In this document: positions 11,276-21,204 of the stretch, piece after piece | Numbering within the stretch: the first letter of the stretch is position 1 | How the letters are laid out: every line of letters begins with the position of its first letter | Notes under the pieces: model-generated | Seen by the model: only the letters and a program-made list of their open reading frames with translations | Told to the model about the DNA's origin: nothing | The model's database searches: none | NCBI RefSeq assembly: GCF_008727715.1 | Contig: NZ_CP044218.1 | Location: 1,612,001 to 1,676,000 of the forward strand | Direction of reading: 5' to 3' | DNA: 64,000 nucleotides | From: Mesorhizobium terrae | GTDB taxonomy: Bacteria; Pseudomonadota; Alphaproteobacteria; Rhizobiales; Rhizobiaceae | Made by a program: the position numbers and the translations under genes

Positions 11276-12367
11276 TCAGCCGCCCGGGCGGGGGCGCGGC
11301 AACGGAATGCCGATGGCGGGCGTCGGCGCAAAGGCATTGGCGCTGACAGGTTCGGGCGGCGTCTCGCCGACGGCCGTCGCGGCAGGCGCCTCGGCGGGTT
11401 CGGGCGAGGCGGCGACCGCAACGGGCGCGCGGCCGTCGCCATGATAGGTTGCCGCCTCGGCGGAGGCCGGCGACGGCGCCTGCAGCACCATCCGGCATTC
11501 CTTCGGCAGGTTGGCCATCGTCATGATGTCGCGCGCCTTCGGCGCATCGGGGTTCTTGTTGGGGCGCCACGGCTCCTCGGTGAACCACCAGGCCAGCGAC
11601 TTGTCGCAGCCGTCGCCCGGTGACGTCGCCGCCTGCTCCTTGCAGCCATGCGAGCCGGGCTGGCAGCCGATGCGGATGTGGAAATGATAGTCATGGCCCC
11701 AGAACGGCCTGATCTTGCGCAGCCAGGAACGATCGCCGGTGACGGTATCGCAAAGTTTCTTCTTGATGCCGGGATTGACCAGGATGCGCTCGATTTCCGG
11801 ATAGCTCGCCGCGCGCTTGAGAAGCTGGGTGTGCGCCGGTGTCCACAATTTGTCGTAGACGCGGTGGGTCTTGGGGTCGACCATCAGGGTCGCGCTCTTG
11901 TTCTCGCGCTCGGCCGAGGTCAGTTCGCGTTTCGGCATCGGCGTCAGCCAGATGTCGGCGTCGAGGCCGATCTGGTGCGAGGCATGGCCAGTCAGCATCG
12001 GGCCGCCGCGCGGCTGCGAGATGTCGCCCAGAAGCAGGCCCGGCCAGCCATCGGAGGCGGCGTCGCGGGAGAATTTCTCGAGCAGCGCGATCATCGCCGG
12101 GTGGCCCCAGCGGCGGTTGCGGGAAGGCCGCATGACCGTCCAGGTATCGCCTTCGAAGGGAATAGCGACGCCGCCAGTGAAACAGCCTTTCGAGTAGAAC
12201 CCGAAGGATTGCGGCGTGGTTGCCGCCGGCAGCTTCTCGGCGCCGAACAGGTCCTTCGCCAGTTCCTCCGCCATCGCCGGGCGCGCCTCGAATTCGACGG
12301 CGCCAACAAGCGCGGCCAGGCCCACCAGTGCGCAGGCCGCCTTGCGGGCGATGGTTCGCAGCCTCAT
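11276..12367 (-). CDS. mepA: Penicillin-insensitive murein endopeptidase
   Basis: 363-aa periplasmic LAS-family metallopeptidase (M74) cleaving D-Ala-mDAP cross-links in peptidoglycan. A signal peptide (first ~33 residues, ending ARPAMA) precedes the catalytic domain. The zinc motifs GHASHQIGLDADIWL and HDYHFHIRIGC carry the expected His/Asp ligands. It is longer than E. coli MepA (274 aa), with a Pro/Ala-rich low-complexity tail of about 70 residues. ATG 12367 was preferred to an in-frame ATG 45 nt upstream because it opens directly onto the signal peptide. Confidence 0.92.
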   Translation of the reverse strand: MRLRTIARKAACALVGLAALVGAVEFEARPAMAEELAKDLFGAEKLPAATTPQSFGFYSKGCFTGGVAIPFEGDTWTVMRPSRNRRWGHPAMIALLEKFSRDAASDGWPGLLLGDISQPRGGPMLTGHASHQIGLDADIWLTPMPKRELTSAERENKSATLMVDPKTHRVYDKLWTPAHTQLLKRAASYPEIERILVNPGIKKKLCDTVTGDRSWLRKIRPFWGHDYHFHIRIGCQPGSHGCKEQAATSPGDGCDKSLAWWFTEEPWRPNKNPDAPKARDIMTMANLPKECRMVLQAPSPASAEAATYHGDGRAPVAVAASPEPAEAPAATAVGETPPEPVSANAFAPTPAIGIPLPRPRPGG

Positions 12368-12456
12368 CCTCACCTTAGCCTCTCCCTGCTCGCGCAGTCC
12401 CTTCGGTTCCACCCCAGCCCGCGCGAATCATATCACGCCACGGCCATGCGACGCGA

Positions 12457-13362
12457 TCACGAGCGCTTCATCGGGCTGCGCGCGACGCCTTTGCCCCAGT
12501 CGCCACTCGCCCACATATGGTCGAAGGCCGAATGGTAGTCGGGGAAGCGGAATGCATAACCGCTGGCCTTGATCGCCGCGTTCGAGACACGTTTGTTCTC
12601 GCCATAGAAGGACCGGGCCATCGGCGATAGCCGAGCGGTCTCGAAATCCGTCTCCGGCGGCGGCTCAACACCCATCAGCGACGCCGCATAAGTCACCACG
12701 TCCTGCGGCGGCGCCGGCAGATCGTCGGTGACGTTGAAGACGCCGCCCAGCTCCTGTCCGGCCAGATGGCGCAAGGCGCCGGCAATGTCGTCGCGATGGA
12801 TGCGGTTGAACACCTGCCCCGGCTTGATCAGGCGCTTGGCGCTGCCGTCGGTGAGATTGACCAAGGCGTTGCGGCCGGGACCGTAGATGCCGGAAAGGCG
12901 CAGCACCGCGACCGGTCGGTTAATGTCGCGGCCAAGGTCCAGCCAGGCCCGTTCCGCCGCCAATCGGGCGACGGAGCGACCGGAAACCGGGCGGCATTCG
13001 CTGTTCTCGTCCACCCAGTCGCCGCCATGGTCGCCATAGACGCCGACCGTCGACAGATAGCCGATCCAGCGCAAGGCCGGCATGCGTTCGGCAAGCGTTT
13101 CCCGCGCGGCTTTCAGCACCAGGTCGCCGTCCGCCTCGGGAGCGATGGAAATCACCAGATGCGTGGTCCTTTTGAGTGCCGCCGCGATCTCGTCCGTCAA
13201 CGTCCCGTCAAAGCCCAAGGGTTCAATCCCCGCCTGCCGGAGCGCGTCGAACTTGTCCGGCGAACGCGTGGTGCCGGCAAAGCCACCGAAATCGCCGTTC
13301 AGGCGGGCAAAGCCCTGCGCGGAATAACCGGCGCCGAAAATGAATATGCTGTTGCCGGTCAT
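12457..13362 (-). CDS. SDR family NAD(P)-dependent oxidoreductase (YeeZ-like)
   Basis: 301-aa atypical/extended SDR with an N-terminal dinucleotide motif [13 protein letters not shown]. The interior reads like nucleoside-sugar epimerase relatives ([27 protein letters not shown]). The substrate is unknown. Its start overlaps the 3' end of queG by 4 nt, so it is translated from the same transcript as queG. Confidence 0.85.
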   Translation of the reverse strand: MTGNSIFIFGAGYSAQGFARLNGDFGGFAGTTRSPDKFDALRQAGIEPLGFDGTLTDEIAAALKRTTHLVISIAPEADGDLVLKAARETLAERMPALRWIGYLSTVGVYGDHGGDWVDENSECRPVSGRSVARLAAERAWLDLGRDINRPVAVLRLSGIYGPGRNALVNLTDGSAKRLIKPGQVFNRIHRDDIAGALRHLAGQELGGVFNVTDDLPAPPQDVVTYAASLMGVEPPPETDFETARLSPMARSFYGENKRVSNAAIKASGYAFRFPDYHSAFDHMWASGDWGKGVARSPMKRS

Positions 13363-14525
13363 GCCGTCGTTCCCTTGCTCGTCGCCTCATCCAGCGCCGA
13401 CCGCCACTCGTCGCAGACGACCGCGTCGTCCTCGCCCGGCAGCGCCGCCTCGGCCAGATCGCCGAATGTAGCGCGCGCCATCAGTCGCGACAGTGCCCAC
13501 ACCGCCGCACCCCGCACCAGCGGCGAAGCGTCGGCCAGAAGCGCGCGCACGGATGCGACGAGGCTTCCCTCGCCCGAATTTCCGGCGGCGATCAAGACGT
13601 TGCGGATGAAGCGGTCACGGCCGATACGCTTGACCGGCGAACCGGAAAAGAAGGTACGGAAGGCGGCATCGTCAAGCGCAAGCAAATCGGCCAGCCGCGG
13701 CTCGCGCAATTCGGCGCGCGCGACGAGTTTTGCCTCCGACGCGGCCTGCGCGAATTTGTTCCACGGGCACGCGGCCAGGCAATCGTCGCAGCCATAGATG
13801 CGGTTGCCGATGGCGGCGCGGAATTCGTGTGGGATCGGCCCCTTGTTCTCGATGGTGAGATAGGAGATGCAGCGGCGCGCATCGAGCCGGTAAGGGGCGG
13901 GAAAGGCCGCGGTCGGGCAAGCGTCGAGACAGGCGCGACAGGACCCGCAATGGTCCTCCTCGGCAGCGTCCGGCGTAAGTTCGGCGGTGGTGAAGATGGT
14001 GCCGAGGAACAGCCAGGAGCCGTGCGGGCGGCTGACCAGATTGGTGTGCTTGCCCTGCCAGCCCAGTCCGGCGGCTTCCGCCAGCGGTTTTTCCATCACC
14101 GGCGCGGTGTCGACAAAAACCTTGACGTCGCCGCCAGCCACGGCGACCAGCTTGCCGGCCAGCTCCTTCAGCCGGCCCTTGATGATGTCGTGGTAGTCGC
14201 GGTTCCGGGCATAGACCGAGATGGCGCCGCGGTCCGGCCTTTGCTGGAGCAGGCGCGGATCGCGATCCGGACCATAGTTCATCGCCAAAACGATGATGGA
14301 ACGCACATCCGGCCACAGCACCGACGGATCGGCTCGGCGCTGCAGCGTCTCGGCCATCCAGCCCATCGAACCGTGAAAACCGGCGGCGACGAATTCGGCG
14401 AGCCGCGCCGGCGCCTGCGGAATGGCATTTGGCGTGGTGACGGCGACGGCATCGAAACCGGCGCGCCGCGCCTCCCGGTCGATCAGTTGACGCAGCTTTG
14501 CCGGATCAGAAATCGAGGTCCGCAT
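13359..14525 (-). CDS. queG: Epoxyqueuosine reductase
   Basis: 388-aa cobalamin-dependent iron-sulfur enzyme for the last step of queuosine synthesis in tRNA. Two ferredoxin-like [4Fe-4S] motifs are clear: [12 protein letters not shown] near residue 195 and [10 protein letters not shown] near residue 245. A C-terminal HEAT-like region, typical of QueG, follows. The 5' end overlaps the upstream GST gene by 20 nt and the 3' end overlaps the SDR gene by 4 nt, giving a GST-queG-SDR operon. Confidence 0.95.
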   Translation of the reverse strand: MRTSISDPAKLRQLIDREARRAGFDAVAVTTPNAIPQAPARLAEFVAAGFHGSMGWMAETLQRRADPSVLWPDVRSIIVLAMNYGPDRDPRLLQQRPDRGAISVYARNRDYHDIIKGRLKELAGKLVAVAGGDVKVFVDTAPVMEKPLAEAAGLGWQGKHTNLVSRPHGSWLFLGTIFTTAELTPDAAEEDHCGSCRACLDACPTAAFPAPYRLDARRCISYLTIENKGPIPHEFRAAIGNRIYGCDDCLAACPWNKFAQAASEAKLVARAELREPRLADLLALDDAAFRTFFSGSPVKRIGRDRFIRNVLIAAGNSGEGSLVASVRALLADASPLVRGAAVWALSRLMARATFGDLAEAALPGEDDAVVCDEWRSALDEATSKGTTA

Positions 14526-15198
14526 AATGCGATACCGGCGACAGGCCCCGCACCCGGTCGGCCAGCAGCGGGCGGAAGGAGGGGCGCGATTTCACGCGGG
14601 TGTACCATTCGCGGGCGGCGCCGTATTCGCGCCAGTCGATCTCGCCCAGATAATCGAGCACCGAAAGGGCGGCGGCGGCGGCAAGATCCGCATAGGTGAT
14701 GCGGCTGCCGGCCAGCCAGTGGCGCGTGCCGGCCAGCCAGTTGGTGTATTTCATATGCTGGCGGATGTTGGCGCGGGCGGCGCGGATCGCGGTCGAATCG
14801 GGCGAGCCGCCACCGGCTTCCGCCGGCATGTGCGGCTTCAGGACGCGTTCGCGCACGAGATGGCGGGTCACCTCGGTCTCAGTCTTGGCCAGATACCAGT
14901 CGGTGAGGCGGCGAATCTCGGCGCGCTCCATCGGCCCTTCGACGAACAGGCGCTTGTCGCGCTTCAACACGCCGCGCGTCTCGTCCAGATATTCGGCGAT
15001 GACGCCGGCGCCGATGATCGGCACGTCGCCTTCGGCCAGCAGGATGGGCAAGGTGCCGGCGGGATTGAGCGCCAGGAACTCCTTGCGGCGGGTCCACGGC
15101 TTCTCTTCGATCAGCGCCAGCTCCTCGCCATACTCGCCGAAGGCGAGGCGTACGAAGCGGCAACTGGCGAACATGGGGTGGTGGAAAAGCGTCAGCAT
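14506..15198 (-). CDS. Glutathione S-transferase family protein
   Basis: 230-aa protein with an N-terminal thioredoxin-like GST domain ([15 protein letters not shown] start, cis-Pro in GTLPILL, ESGAV-like [11 protein letters not shown]) and a helical C-terminal domain. ATG 15198 was chosen because it starts the beta strand of the GST fold; the frame stays open upstream, but that stretch is not GST-like. First gene of the queG operon. The substrate is unknown; three other GSTs occur in the window. Confidence 0.87.
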   Translation of the reverse strand: MLTLFHHPMFASCRFVRLAFGEYGEELALIEEKPWTRRKEFLALNPAGTLPILLAEGDVPIIGAGVIAEYLDETRGVLKRDKRLFVEGPMERAEIRRLTDWYLAKTETEVTRHLVRERVLKPHMPAEAGGGSPDSTAIRAARANIRQHMKYTNWLAGTRHWLAGSRITYADLAAAAALSVLDYLGEIDWREYGAAREWYTRVKSRPSFRPLLADRVRGLSPVSHYADLDF

Positions 15199-15447
15199 AG
15201 TCTCGAATGATATATGCGCTGGCGAATCGTTGGCCGCGCCGATAAGTCTTGGTCGCCCGATTCCACGGGCTGTCAGGGTGCTGCGAGCTATAGGAGCAGT
15301 TGAGCACGCTGACAAGCAAGCCCCGACGCGGGATTCGCCACAGTTTGCGACTTTGGCCGAATGCCGGTGCGTCGGTTCGACAGTTCGAGCGCGAGCAAGG
15401 GCAAGACCGGACCCGCTTTTGCCGATCGCGCCCTCCGCGAGGTTGCT

Positions 15448-16386
15448 ATGGAATTCTGGACTTTGGTGGAAGCGCTGCTGCTCGGCCTGCTCGAAGGGCT
15501 GACGGAATTCCTTCCGGTGTCCTCGACGGGCCACATCCTTTTGGCCGGCCATTTTCTCGGCTTCGAATCGACCGGCAAGGTGTTCGAGGTGCTGATCCAG
15601 CTCGGCGCCATCCTCGCGATTCTCAGCCTCTATGCGGGCCGGATCTGGGCATTCCTGCGCCAGCCCGGCGCCTTCGGCCTGCTGGTCGAGGCGGCGATCG
15701 GCTCCATCGCCTCGTTAGTGTGGCTGGTTGGCTGCGCCTTCGAATTCGTCGCGGCGAAGGTGAAACGCCGGCGTGTCAACATGTTCCTGCCGCCCGAATT
15801 GCCGAAGGACCCGAGCGTGCGCCTGCTGGTCGGCGTGTTCCTGGCCTTCCTGCCGGCCGCCGTGATCGGCGCGCTGGCGCATGATTTCATCAAGACGGTG
15901 CTGTTCGAAACGCCGAAGCTGATCTGCATCATGCTGATCCTGGGCGGCATCGTGCTGTTGTGGATCGACAGGCTGGACCTGAAGCCGAAATATCACAACG
16001 CCTCGGAACTGCCGCTGTCGATGTGCCTCAAGATCGGCCTGTTCCAGTGCCTGGCAATGATCCCCGGCACCTCGCGCTCCGGCGCCACCATCGTCGGCTC
16101 GCTGCTGATGGGGGTCGACAAGCGCGCCGCCGCCGAATTTTCGTTCTTCCTCGCCATCCCCACCATGCTGGGCGCCTTCACGCTCGATCTGATCAAGAAC
16201 CGGCACGCCCTGACGAGCGGAGACTTCCCGATCATCGCCGTCGGCTTCGTGGCGGCCTTCATCGTCGCCGTCATCGTGGTGCGCAGCCTGCTCGGCTACG
16301 TCTCCCGGCACGGCTATTCGCTGTTCGGCTGGTGGCGGCTGATCGTCGGCGGCGTCGGCCTGGCCGCCCTGTTCATCTGGGGTTGA
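15448..16386 (+). CDS. uppP: Undecaprenyl-diphosphatase
   Basis: 312-aa integral membrane protein (BacA family) that dephosphorylates undecaprenyl pyrophosphate to recycle the peptidoglycan lipid carrier; overproduction is known to give bacitracin resistance. Both active-site motifs are present: [14 protein letters not shown] near the N-terminus and [10 protein letters not shown] near residue 210. Hydrophobic segments fit about eight membrane helices. ATG 15448 gives the family start [13 protein letters not shown]; an in-frame ATG at 15361 would add a non-family leader. Confidence 0.95.
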   Translation: MEFWTLVEALLLGLLEGLTEFLPVSSTGHILLAGHFLGFESTGKVFEVLIQLGAILAILSLYAGRIWAFLRQPGAFGLLVEAAIGSIASLVWLVGCAFEFVAAKVKRRRVNMFLPPELPKDPSVRLLVGVFLAFLPAAVIGALAHDFIKTVLFETPKLICIMLILGGIVLLWIDRLDLKPKYHNASELPLSMCLKIGLFQCLAMIPGTSRSGATIVGSLLMGVDKRAAAEFSFFLAIPTMLGAFTLDLIKNRHALTSGDFPIIAVGFVAAFIVAVIVVRSLLGYVSRHGYSLFGWWRLIVGGVGLAALFIWG

Positions 16387-16451
16387 GCGCGAAGAAGGCG
16401 GGGCGGAACGGGCGAAATCCTACGATCGCCTCGATCACAAGTCTGTACCGA

Positions 16452-17147
16452 TCAGGACAGCTCGTCGATCAGTGAATGCAGGATACCGTTAAGTACGGCC
16501 GGCTTCTCGAAGGGAACATAGTGCCCGCACTGCGGGACGATAGTCAGGCGTCCGTCCTTTGCCGAGCGCGCCTGTCTGATCGTAACGACAGGACCGGGTG
16601 CCACGTCATTCTCCCCTGAGATGCAGACGACCGGACATTCGAGGCGCGGTAGAAAATCGTTTCTGTCAGGCCTGGTATGAAATGCCTCCACGCCTTTTGC
16701 GATTGCTCGCCAGTCTAAGTTCGTTGCCCAGGACTTTGCTCGAGCCCGCAAAGCAGAAGGCGCAAATGAGGAGATCAACGGATCCCAGTATAGATCCCAC
16801 GCCGCCCCCACACCGCTATTGCCGAGTAGCTCAGCAGCCTCGGTCCGCAGTGCGGAATCGCGACGGTGTCCAGCGTTGGCACCAATCAGCACAACGGCCG
16901 CAATGCGCTCAGGTGCCAGGACGGCCATCTCCAAAGCGCAGGAGCCGCCTACCGAATTACCGACGACGATCAACCGGTCGCCCCTGAGGCTGCCAAGGAT
17001 TTCCGAAGCCCATTGGGGCAGGGTTTCACCAAGACCGTACATCGTAGGGGCATGCGTGTGGCCGGGCAGGACATTCTGTTGTTCTGTCCACATTGCTGCG
17101 TCGAACGGCAGCGCATGCAAAAGCACGAGTTCCAGTTGGCTCTCCAT
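16452..17147 (-). CDS. Alpha/beta hydrolase
   Basis: 231-aa single-domain alpha/beta hydrolase. The nucleophile elbow is GNSVGG (Ser near residue 90), the acid is probably Asp in CISGENDVAPG and the base His in CGHYVPFEKP. There is no signal peptide. The sequence resembles the 3-oxoadipate enol-lactonase/esterase group, but the substrate cannot be read. Its frame is less GC-biased than its neighbours. Confidence 0.82.
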   Translation of the reverse strand: MESQLELVLLHALPFDAAMWTEQQNVLPGHTHAPTMYGLGETLPQWASEILGSLRGDRLIVVGNSVGGSCALEMAVLAPERIAAVVLIGANAGHRRDSALRTEAAELLGNSGVGAAWDLYWDPLISSFAPSALRARAKSWATNLDWRAIAKGVEAFHTRPDRNDFLPRLECPVVCISGENDVAPGPVVTIRQARSAKDGRLTIVPQCGHYVPFEKPAVLNGILHSLIDELS

Positions 17148-17198
17148 CGTCTACGTCATCCGGCCCAGCGCGTTAACGACGCCCCGCATACGACCAAA

Positions 17199-17224
17199 AA
17201 GGCCGGATTGCTCCAGCCTTTTTC
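17199..17224 (-). terminator. Rho-independent terminator after the NDUFA9-like gene
   Basis: On the minus strand the stem AGGCTGGA / TCCGGCCT with loop GCAA is flanked by A and T runs (AAAAAGG...CCTTTTT). It starts about 25 nt past the stop at 17248. Confidence 0.8.
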
Positions 17225-17247
17225 TAGCACGCGAGATATCAGAAAGA

Positions 17248-18222
17248 TCAGGCAGCGGGCTTGCGCTGGAACTGACCGGCGGCGCGGAAACGCCACAGAT
17301 AGCTGGGCAGGATGGTGCCGACCGATTTCGCGGTGATGCCGAGCGCGGCGAGTGTGCGGCCTTCCTTGGCGGCGGCATCGGAAACCACATTGTCCGACTG
17401 CAGCAGCGTAACCTGGTCGCCGGTCAAAAGCGGATTTGGCAGCAGGCCGAGGATCGACGCCTGAAGCCGCGCCACCCACCACGGCATCGCCACCAGCAGG
17501 CGCTTGCGCTCGATCACCGTCAGCATTTCCTGCAGGCATTGCTTGAAGGTCAGCACGTTCGGCCCGCCGAGTTCATAGACGCGGCCGCCTTCGACCTTAC
17601 CCTCGACCGAACGCGCGATCGCCTCGGCGACGTCGCCGACATAGACCGGCTGGAAACGGGTCTCGCCGCCGCCGATCAGCGGCAGCACGGGCGAAAAGCG
17701 CGCCATCGCGGCGAAGCGGTTGAAGAAACCGTCCTCGGGGCCGAAATTGATCGACGGGCGATAGATCACCGCGTCTTGCTTGGTGTCGAAAACGGCCTTC
17801 TCGCCCAGCGCCTTGGTGCGGGCGTAGTCGGATTGGGAATCGGCGCTGGCGCCGAGTGCCGAGACATGGGTGAGGCCTGCGCCGACCGAGCGGGCGGCCT
17901 CGGCGACGGCGCGAGCGCCGAAATCATGCACCACGCCGAAGCGCTGGCGGCCGCTTTCATGGAGGATGCCGACGAGATTGATGACGTGATCGGCGCCCTG
18001 GACGGCGTTGTCGACCGACCAGCGCACGCGGATATTGGCCTGGACCGCCTGGATCTGGCCGACATTGCCGAGCGGCTGCAGATGGCCGGCGAGATCGGGA
18101 CGGCGGCAGGCGACCCTGACGCGATAGCCGCGCTTGGCCAGCGCGCGCACGACATGCCGCCCGACAAAGCCTGAGCCGCCGAAAACGACGACGAGCTTGG
18201 GGGTTTGCAGGATTTCGGTCAT
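17248..18222 (-). CDS. Complex I NDUFA9-like NAD(P)-binding protein
   Basis: 324-aa atypical SDR of the NDUFA9/39-kDa family. The N-terminal Rossmann motif is VVFGGSGFVGRHVVRAL; INLVGILHESGRQRF and YRPSINFGPEDGFFNRF match the complex I-associated subgroup. In alphaproteobacteria the relative is often a free-standing protein outside the nuo operon, as here. The start chosen (18222, MTEILQTPK) omits a 14-residue upstream extension. A role in complex I assembly is inferred from homology only. Confidence 0.85.
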   Translation of the reverse strand: MTEILQTPKLVVVFGGSGFVGRHVVRALAKRGYRVRVACRRPDLAGHLQPLGNVGQIQAVQANIRVRWSVDNAVQGADHVINLVGILHESGRQRFGVVHDFGARAVAEAARSVGAGLTHVSALGASADSQSDYARTKALGEKAVFDTKQDAVIYRPSINFGPEDGFFNRFAAMARFSPVLPLIGGGETRFQPVYVGDVAEAIARSVEGKVEGGRVYELGGPNVLTFKQCLQEMLTVIERKRLLVAMPWWVARLQASILGLLPNPLLTGDQVTLLQSDNVVSDAAAKEGRTLAALGITAKSVGTILPSYLWRFRAAGQFQRKPAA

Positions 18223-18352
18223 GGCTGGCTCCGGCGCTCGAAAGCTTGGCTGAAGCCGTTTCATAGTCGGTTTCGCGCCAAAGGCAAAGGGCGACAGGAG
18301 GTCGCCGCGGCTTCATCTTTGGGGCAGCCAGTCCGCCCGCGAAAGCGGACGG

Positions 18353-19354
18353 CTAGCGCTTGTGCCGCTCGGCGAAATCGGCGATGCGCTCGACGATGTC
18401 CTTGGAGACGGTGATGCCGCGCGCGGCCGCTTTTTCGGTGGCCGTCGCCTTCGAGACCCCGGGTATGTGGACGCCGTAGCGGCGATTGAGCCGCGCCAGC
18501 TGATCCTTCATGCGCTTTTCGAAATCGGGATCGAGCAGCTTGGGTTCGATCGCCAGGATGAACAGGCCGGTGCCGGGGTTGTCCGGCCCGCCGGTGAACC
18601 AGGGCGCGTCGAGCGACCAGTTGGCGCCCGACAGGCCGGCCGCCAGCACCTCCACCATCAGCGCGATGTTGGCGCCGCGCTGGCCGCCGAAAGCCAGCAG
18701 CGCGCCCTTCATGGCGGCTGCGGGGTCGGTGGTCGGGTTACCCGCATTGTCGAGGGCCCAACCCTCGGGGATCGCCTTGCCGTCGGCGGCCGCCTTGCGG
18801 ATGTTGACGAAGGCGGTCGCGCTCGAAGACTGGTCGATGATCAGCGGCGGGCCGTCGGCGGCCGGGCAGGCAAACGACATCGGATTGGTGCAATAGACCG
18901 GCTTGGTCGAGCCGGAGCCGGCAAGCACCGCCGGGCCGTTGGTGGCGCCGAAAGCGACCAGGCCCTGTTCGGCGAGACGGCCGGTGAAATAGCCGAGCGC
19001 GCCGGCCGTATAGGCGTTCTTCTGCGAGAAGATGGCGACGCCGAACAGCCGCGCCGTCTTGGCAAGATCCTCGGCGATGCGGTCGAAGCCGGTATGGGCG
19101 GCACCGCCCCGTGCGTCCGAAAGATAGATGGCGAGCGCCGGGCGGGAGATGGCCGGTTCGGCCTTGCCGTTGATGCGGCCGGCCTCGAGCGCTTCCAGAT
19201 AGTCGATATAGTGCGACAGGCCGACGGCCTTGTTGCCTTCCGCCTCGGCAGCGATCGCCGCGGTAGCGATCGAGCGGGCGGTTTCATCGCTGGCGCCGGC
19301 CCCGAGCGCCGCCATGCGGCATAGGGCACTGGCCTGTTCGAGACTGAGCTGCAT
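18353..19354 (-). CDS. Ldh family oxidoreductase (malate/L-lactate dehydrogenase type)
   Basis: 333-aa NAD(P)H oxidoreductase of the LDH2/MDH2 family. Members include malate, ureidoglycolate, sulfolactate and delta1-piperideine-2-carboxylate reductases. Family hallmarks seen are GLSHYIDYLEALEAG, NAYTAGALGYFTGRLAEQG, a TNPMSFACPA loop and the C-terminal PGTGLFILAIEP. It lies 125 nt downstream of, and on the same strand as, a polar amino acid ABC transporter. A cyclic-imine (DpkA-like) or 2-keto acid reductase role in amino acid catabolism is therefore the best guess. ATG 19354 starts the conserved MQLSLEQA. A hairpin without a T run follows the stop. Confidence 0.85.
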   Translation of the reverse strand: MQLSLEQASALCRMAALGAGASDETARSIATAAIAAEAEGNKAVGLSHYIDYLEALEAGRINGKAEPAISRPALAIYLSDARGGAAHTGFDRIAEDLAKTARLFGVAIFSQKNAYTAGALGYFTGRLAEQGLVAFGATNGPAVLAGSGSTKPVYCTNPMSFACPAADGPPLIIDQSSSATAFVNIRKAAADGKAIPEGWALDNAGNPTTDPAAAMKGALLAFGGQRGANIALMVEVLAAGLSGANWSLDAPWFTGGPDNPGTGLFILAIEPKLLDPDFEKRMKDQLARLNRRYGVHIPGVSKATATEKAAARGITVSKDIVERIADFAERHKR

Positions 19355-19478
19355 CCCATCCCCCTGAACCGGACCCGGCGGCGCCACGCGCAGCCTGGTG
19401 TCGACGCCGCCAAAAATTCCGCGCCCACCCCCTGGGCCAGCCTGTCGCACGATCTCTGCCGCAAGAGCGCGAAGCGGG

Positions 19479-20282
19479 TCAACCCAGTCTCGCCGGGATC
19501 CGCTGTTCGAGCTTGCGGAAGCCGAAAACGAGGACGCCGGTAATGGCCATATAGACCACCGCCAGCAGCAGCAAGGGCTCATAGGTGACGAAGGTCTCCT
19601 GCCGGACCCGCGACGCCACGGAATAGATGTCGACCATGGTGATGGTCGCCACCAGCGGCGTTGCCTTGAGCTGCAGAACCGTCTCGCCGGCCAGCGTCGG
19701 CAAGGCGCGCCGCAAGGCCTGTGGCAGCCAGATGCGCCGGAAGGCGGTCCAGCGGCGCATGCCGAAGGCGCGCGCTGCTTCGAGCTGTCCTCTCGGCACG
19801 CCGGCGAAGGCGCCGCGCATCACCTCGCCCTCGTAGCCGGCATAGGACAAGGTCAGCGCCAGGACGGCATAGGGCCAGGCCTGCCGGAGATACGGCCAGA
19901 GGAAGGAGTCGCGGATCCACGGGAATTGCGGGAACAGGGAGCCCAGTCCGTAATAGAGCAGCCACAATTGCAACAGCAGCGGCGTGCCGCGGATGACCGT
20001 GCAGAACAGCCGCGCCGGCACCGCCAGGAATGCCGGACCGGCGACCTGGGCGAAGCCGATCGGGATCGCCAGCGAAATGCCCAGAACCGACGTCACCGCC
20101 AGAAGCCAGATGGTGCGCCAGATGCCTTGCAGGGCAAGCGGCAGATAGGCGGGCAGCCAGTCCCAGCGCATGAAGAAGATCGAGGCGAGCACGATCGCCG
20201 CCGCGATGATCATCAGCACGATGCGGTGCGGCTGCAGCCATTCCGACCTTCGCTGGGGAACCGATGTCGTTGCCATAGCCAT
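19479..20282 (-). CDS. Polar amino acid ABC transporter permease (HisM-type)
   Basis: 267-aa inner-membrane permease of the His/Glu/Gln/Arg/opine family. About five hydrophobic segments are visible, and the EAA loop EAARAFGMRRWTAFRRIWLPQ contacts the ATPase. It forms the second half of a heterodimeric pore with the adjacent permease, whose stop codon overlaps its start by one base. Substrate class (basic or opine-like amino acids) is inferred from family and neighbours. Confidence 0.9.
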   Translation of the reverse strand: MAMATTSVPQRRSEWLQPHRIVLMIIAAAIVLASIFFMRWDWLPAYLPLALQGIWRTIWLLAVTSVLGISLAIPIGFAQVAGPAFLAVPARLFCTVIRGTPLLLQLWLLYYGLGSLFPQFPWIRDSFLWPYLRQAWPYAVLALTLSYAGYEGEVMRGAFAGVPRGQLEAARAFGMRRWTAFRRIWLPQALRRALPTLAGETVLQLKATPLVATITMVDIYSVASRVRQETFVTYEPLLLLAVVYMAITGVLVFGFRKLEQRIPARLG

Positions 20283-20947
20283 CAGCGTGTCTCCGCCAAA
20301 GGCGGCATGCCGCGCCGCGAATAGCGTTCGAAACGCGAAATGATCAGGTTGGAGACCAGGGTCAGCGCCAGATAGAGCACGCCGGCGGCAATGAAGAAGG
20401 TGAAATAGGCCTTGGTGGCGCCAGCAGCGAGCCGCGTCGTCTGCGTCAGCTCATTGAAGCCGACGACGGCCAGCAGGGCGGTGTCCTTGGTGGCGATCAG
20501 CCACAGATTGGCGAGGCCCGGAATGGCGAAGGGCGCCATCGCCGGCAGGGTGATGCGCCGCAATTGCAGCGCCGGCGACATACCATAGGCCCGTGCCGCC
20601 TCGATCTGGCCCTGCGGAATGGCGAGGATGGCGCCGCGCAGCACTTCGGTGGAATAGGCGCCCTGGACGACGCCGAGCACGCAGATGCCGGCGATCAGGC
20701 CGTTGATGTCGACCGGCGCATAGCCCATCAAGGTGAGCAGGCGGTTCACCAGGTCGGTCCCCGCGAAATAGAGCAAAAGGATCAGCACCAGTTCCGGCAC
20801 CGCGCGCACCACGGTGGTGTAGAGGCCGAACAGGTCGCGCACCATCGGGCTGCCGTAAAGCTTGCCATAGGCGCCGCAGATGCCGATCAGAAGGCCAAGG
20901 CCGAACGAACCGCAGGCGATGCCGACCGAAGCGAGCAGGCCACGCAA
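20282..20947 (-). CDS. Polar amino acid ABC transporter permease (HisQ-type), uncertain start
   Basis: 221 aa from TTG 20947, the most upstream canonical start. It has the usual helices and the EAA loop EAARAYGMSPALQLRRITLPA. Homologues normally carry about 25 more N-terminal residues, and the frame continues upstream with a plausible N-terminus (TDIFLSASAAGLADLLAFSP). No ATG, GTG or TTG precedes it. The coding region probably begins near 21031, at CTG after the purine-rich GGGGTAACGACG, or at an original GTG mutated to the GTA at 21040. Pairs with the HisM-type permease. Confidence 0.85.
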   Translation of the reverse strand: MRGLLASVGIACGSFGLGLLIGICGAYGKLYGSPMVRDLFGLYTTVVRAVPELVLILLLYFAGTDLVNRLLTLMGYAPVDINGLIAGICVLGVVQGAYSTEVLRGAILAIPQGQIEAARAYGMSPALQLRRITLPAMAPFAIPGLANLWLIATKDTALLAVVGFNELTQTTRLAAGATKAYFTFFIAAGVLYLALTLVSNLIISRFERYSRRGMPPLAETR

Positions 20948-21204
20948 AAGATTGCCACCCCAGCCAGGCGGACTGAATGCCAGGAGGTCGGCGAGGCCGG
21001 CCGCCGAGGCCGAAAGGAAGATGTCTGTCAGCGTCGTTACCCCGACTGGACGGCGGCACCACGGACCGCCGCTGCAGAATTGCTTCGAATGAGCCGGCCC
21101 GCCCCCCGACGTGCCGGCTCATGACCCGGCGTCGGCGCAGAGCGCCCGCCGGATGCGCGCGTCGCCGGTGACGGCGCCACGCGGAGCGGTTTCAGTCCGC
21201 GACC

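Noticed and set aside
18310..18352. Terminator after the Ldh-family gene
   Set aside because: An AGCC.GTCCGC / GCGGAC.GGCT hairpin exists but lacks a T run on the minus strand, so it is only mentioned with the gene.
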